NCBI GenBank assembly: GCA_902826245.1
Contig: CADEEA010000013.1
Location: 1 to 60,748, forward strand
DNA length: 60,748 nucleotides
Origin: an uncultured Alphaproteobacteria bacterium
Lineage (GTDB): Bacteria; Pseudomonadota; Alphaproteobacteria; Caulobacterales; Aquidulcibacteraceae
Direction of reading: 5' to 3'
Both the position numbers and the translations under genes were made by a program. The notes under the pieces are model-generated. The model searched no databases, had not been told where the DNA came from, and saw nothing but the letters and a program-made list of their open reading frames with translations. Shown in pieces: positions 60,719 to 60,748 of this stretch. Position 1 is the first letter of the stretch; each line of letters begins with the position of its first letter.

Positions 60719-60748
60719 CTATGATTTGACTGGCACGCCAATCTCCCC
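60719..60748 (-). CDS. C-terminal end of a gene running off the window (coding-tail copy D)
   Basis: The minus strand at the window edge reads GEIGVPVKS and a TAG at 60719, the same ending as tail copies A to C. The rest of the gene is outside the window. If this is the full-length gene, the other three copies are duplicates of its 3' end. Confidence 0.55.
   Translation of the reverse strand, partial: GEIGVPVKS

Overview
The window is about 60.7 kb of high-GC DNA with dense coding, ATGA/GTGA-type gene overlaps and frequent GTG/TTG starts. Gene content and order point to an alphaproteobacterium, probably of the Caulobacterales/Hyphomonadaceae type. The evidence is a suc/lpd TCA block, an atpHAGDC operon downstream of priA, the run nadD-rsfS-rlmH-envC-ctpA-(divergent deacetylase)-rppH, and a Lys/Arg-rich histone H1-like protein. 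No rRNA or tRNA gene was recognised.

Layout. 1-2.4 kb: partial membrane regulator, DUF2306 protein, MFS exporter. 2.4-14.8 kb: sucC, sucD, sucA, sucB and lpdA, which together make the 2-oxoglutarate dehydrogenase complex and succinyl-CoA ligase. sucC and sucD are 2.8 kb apart, separated by a tandem ParDE-type toxin-antitoxin locus, a TMEM175-type channel and a VOC protein. 14.8-20 kb: ABC exporter pair, GNAT acetyltransferase, and a winged-helix/membrane-protein operon with a probable autoregulatory operator and a frameshifted last gene. 20-24.8 kb: histone-like gene, xerC, a 0.9 kb gene-free stretch and priA, which carries an in-frame palindromic element. 25-28.5 kb: lipoprotein, TerC, MFS symporter.

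28.7-35.6 kb: F1 ATP synthase operon with passenger genes at three junctions: a LysE transporter after atpA, a VapBC-type module plus a third antitoxin-like ORF after atpG, and an unknown gene after atpD. 35.6-43.6 kb: two paired hairpin repeats, a metallophosphoesterase, an alpha/beta hydrolase, then the minus-strand cell-wall/RNA/NAD block. 43.7-44.6 kb: a membrane-anchored TIR protein divergent from nadD. 44.7-52.6 kb: obgE, tamB, tamA, htpX. 53.3-56.6 kb: kup, then a di-iron ferritin-like gene preceded by a perfect FNR/FixK box and a long hairpin that would bury its ribosome binding site.

57.5-60.7 kb looks like an accessory, repeat-rich island. It holds a broken parD, a 3' fragment of gyrB, a lower-GC AIPR-type (abortive infection) gene with its own strong promoter, a small lipoprotein, and four copies of a short C-terminal coding tail mixed with palindromic elements. 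The most unusual signals are the FNR box plus RBS hairpin, the repeated tails around the AIPR gene, the palindrome inside PriA, the passenger genes in the ATP synthase operon and the TIR protein.
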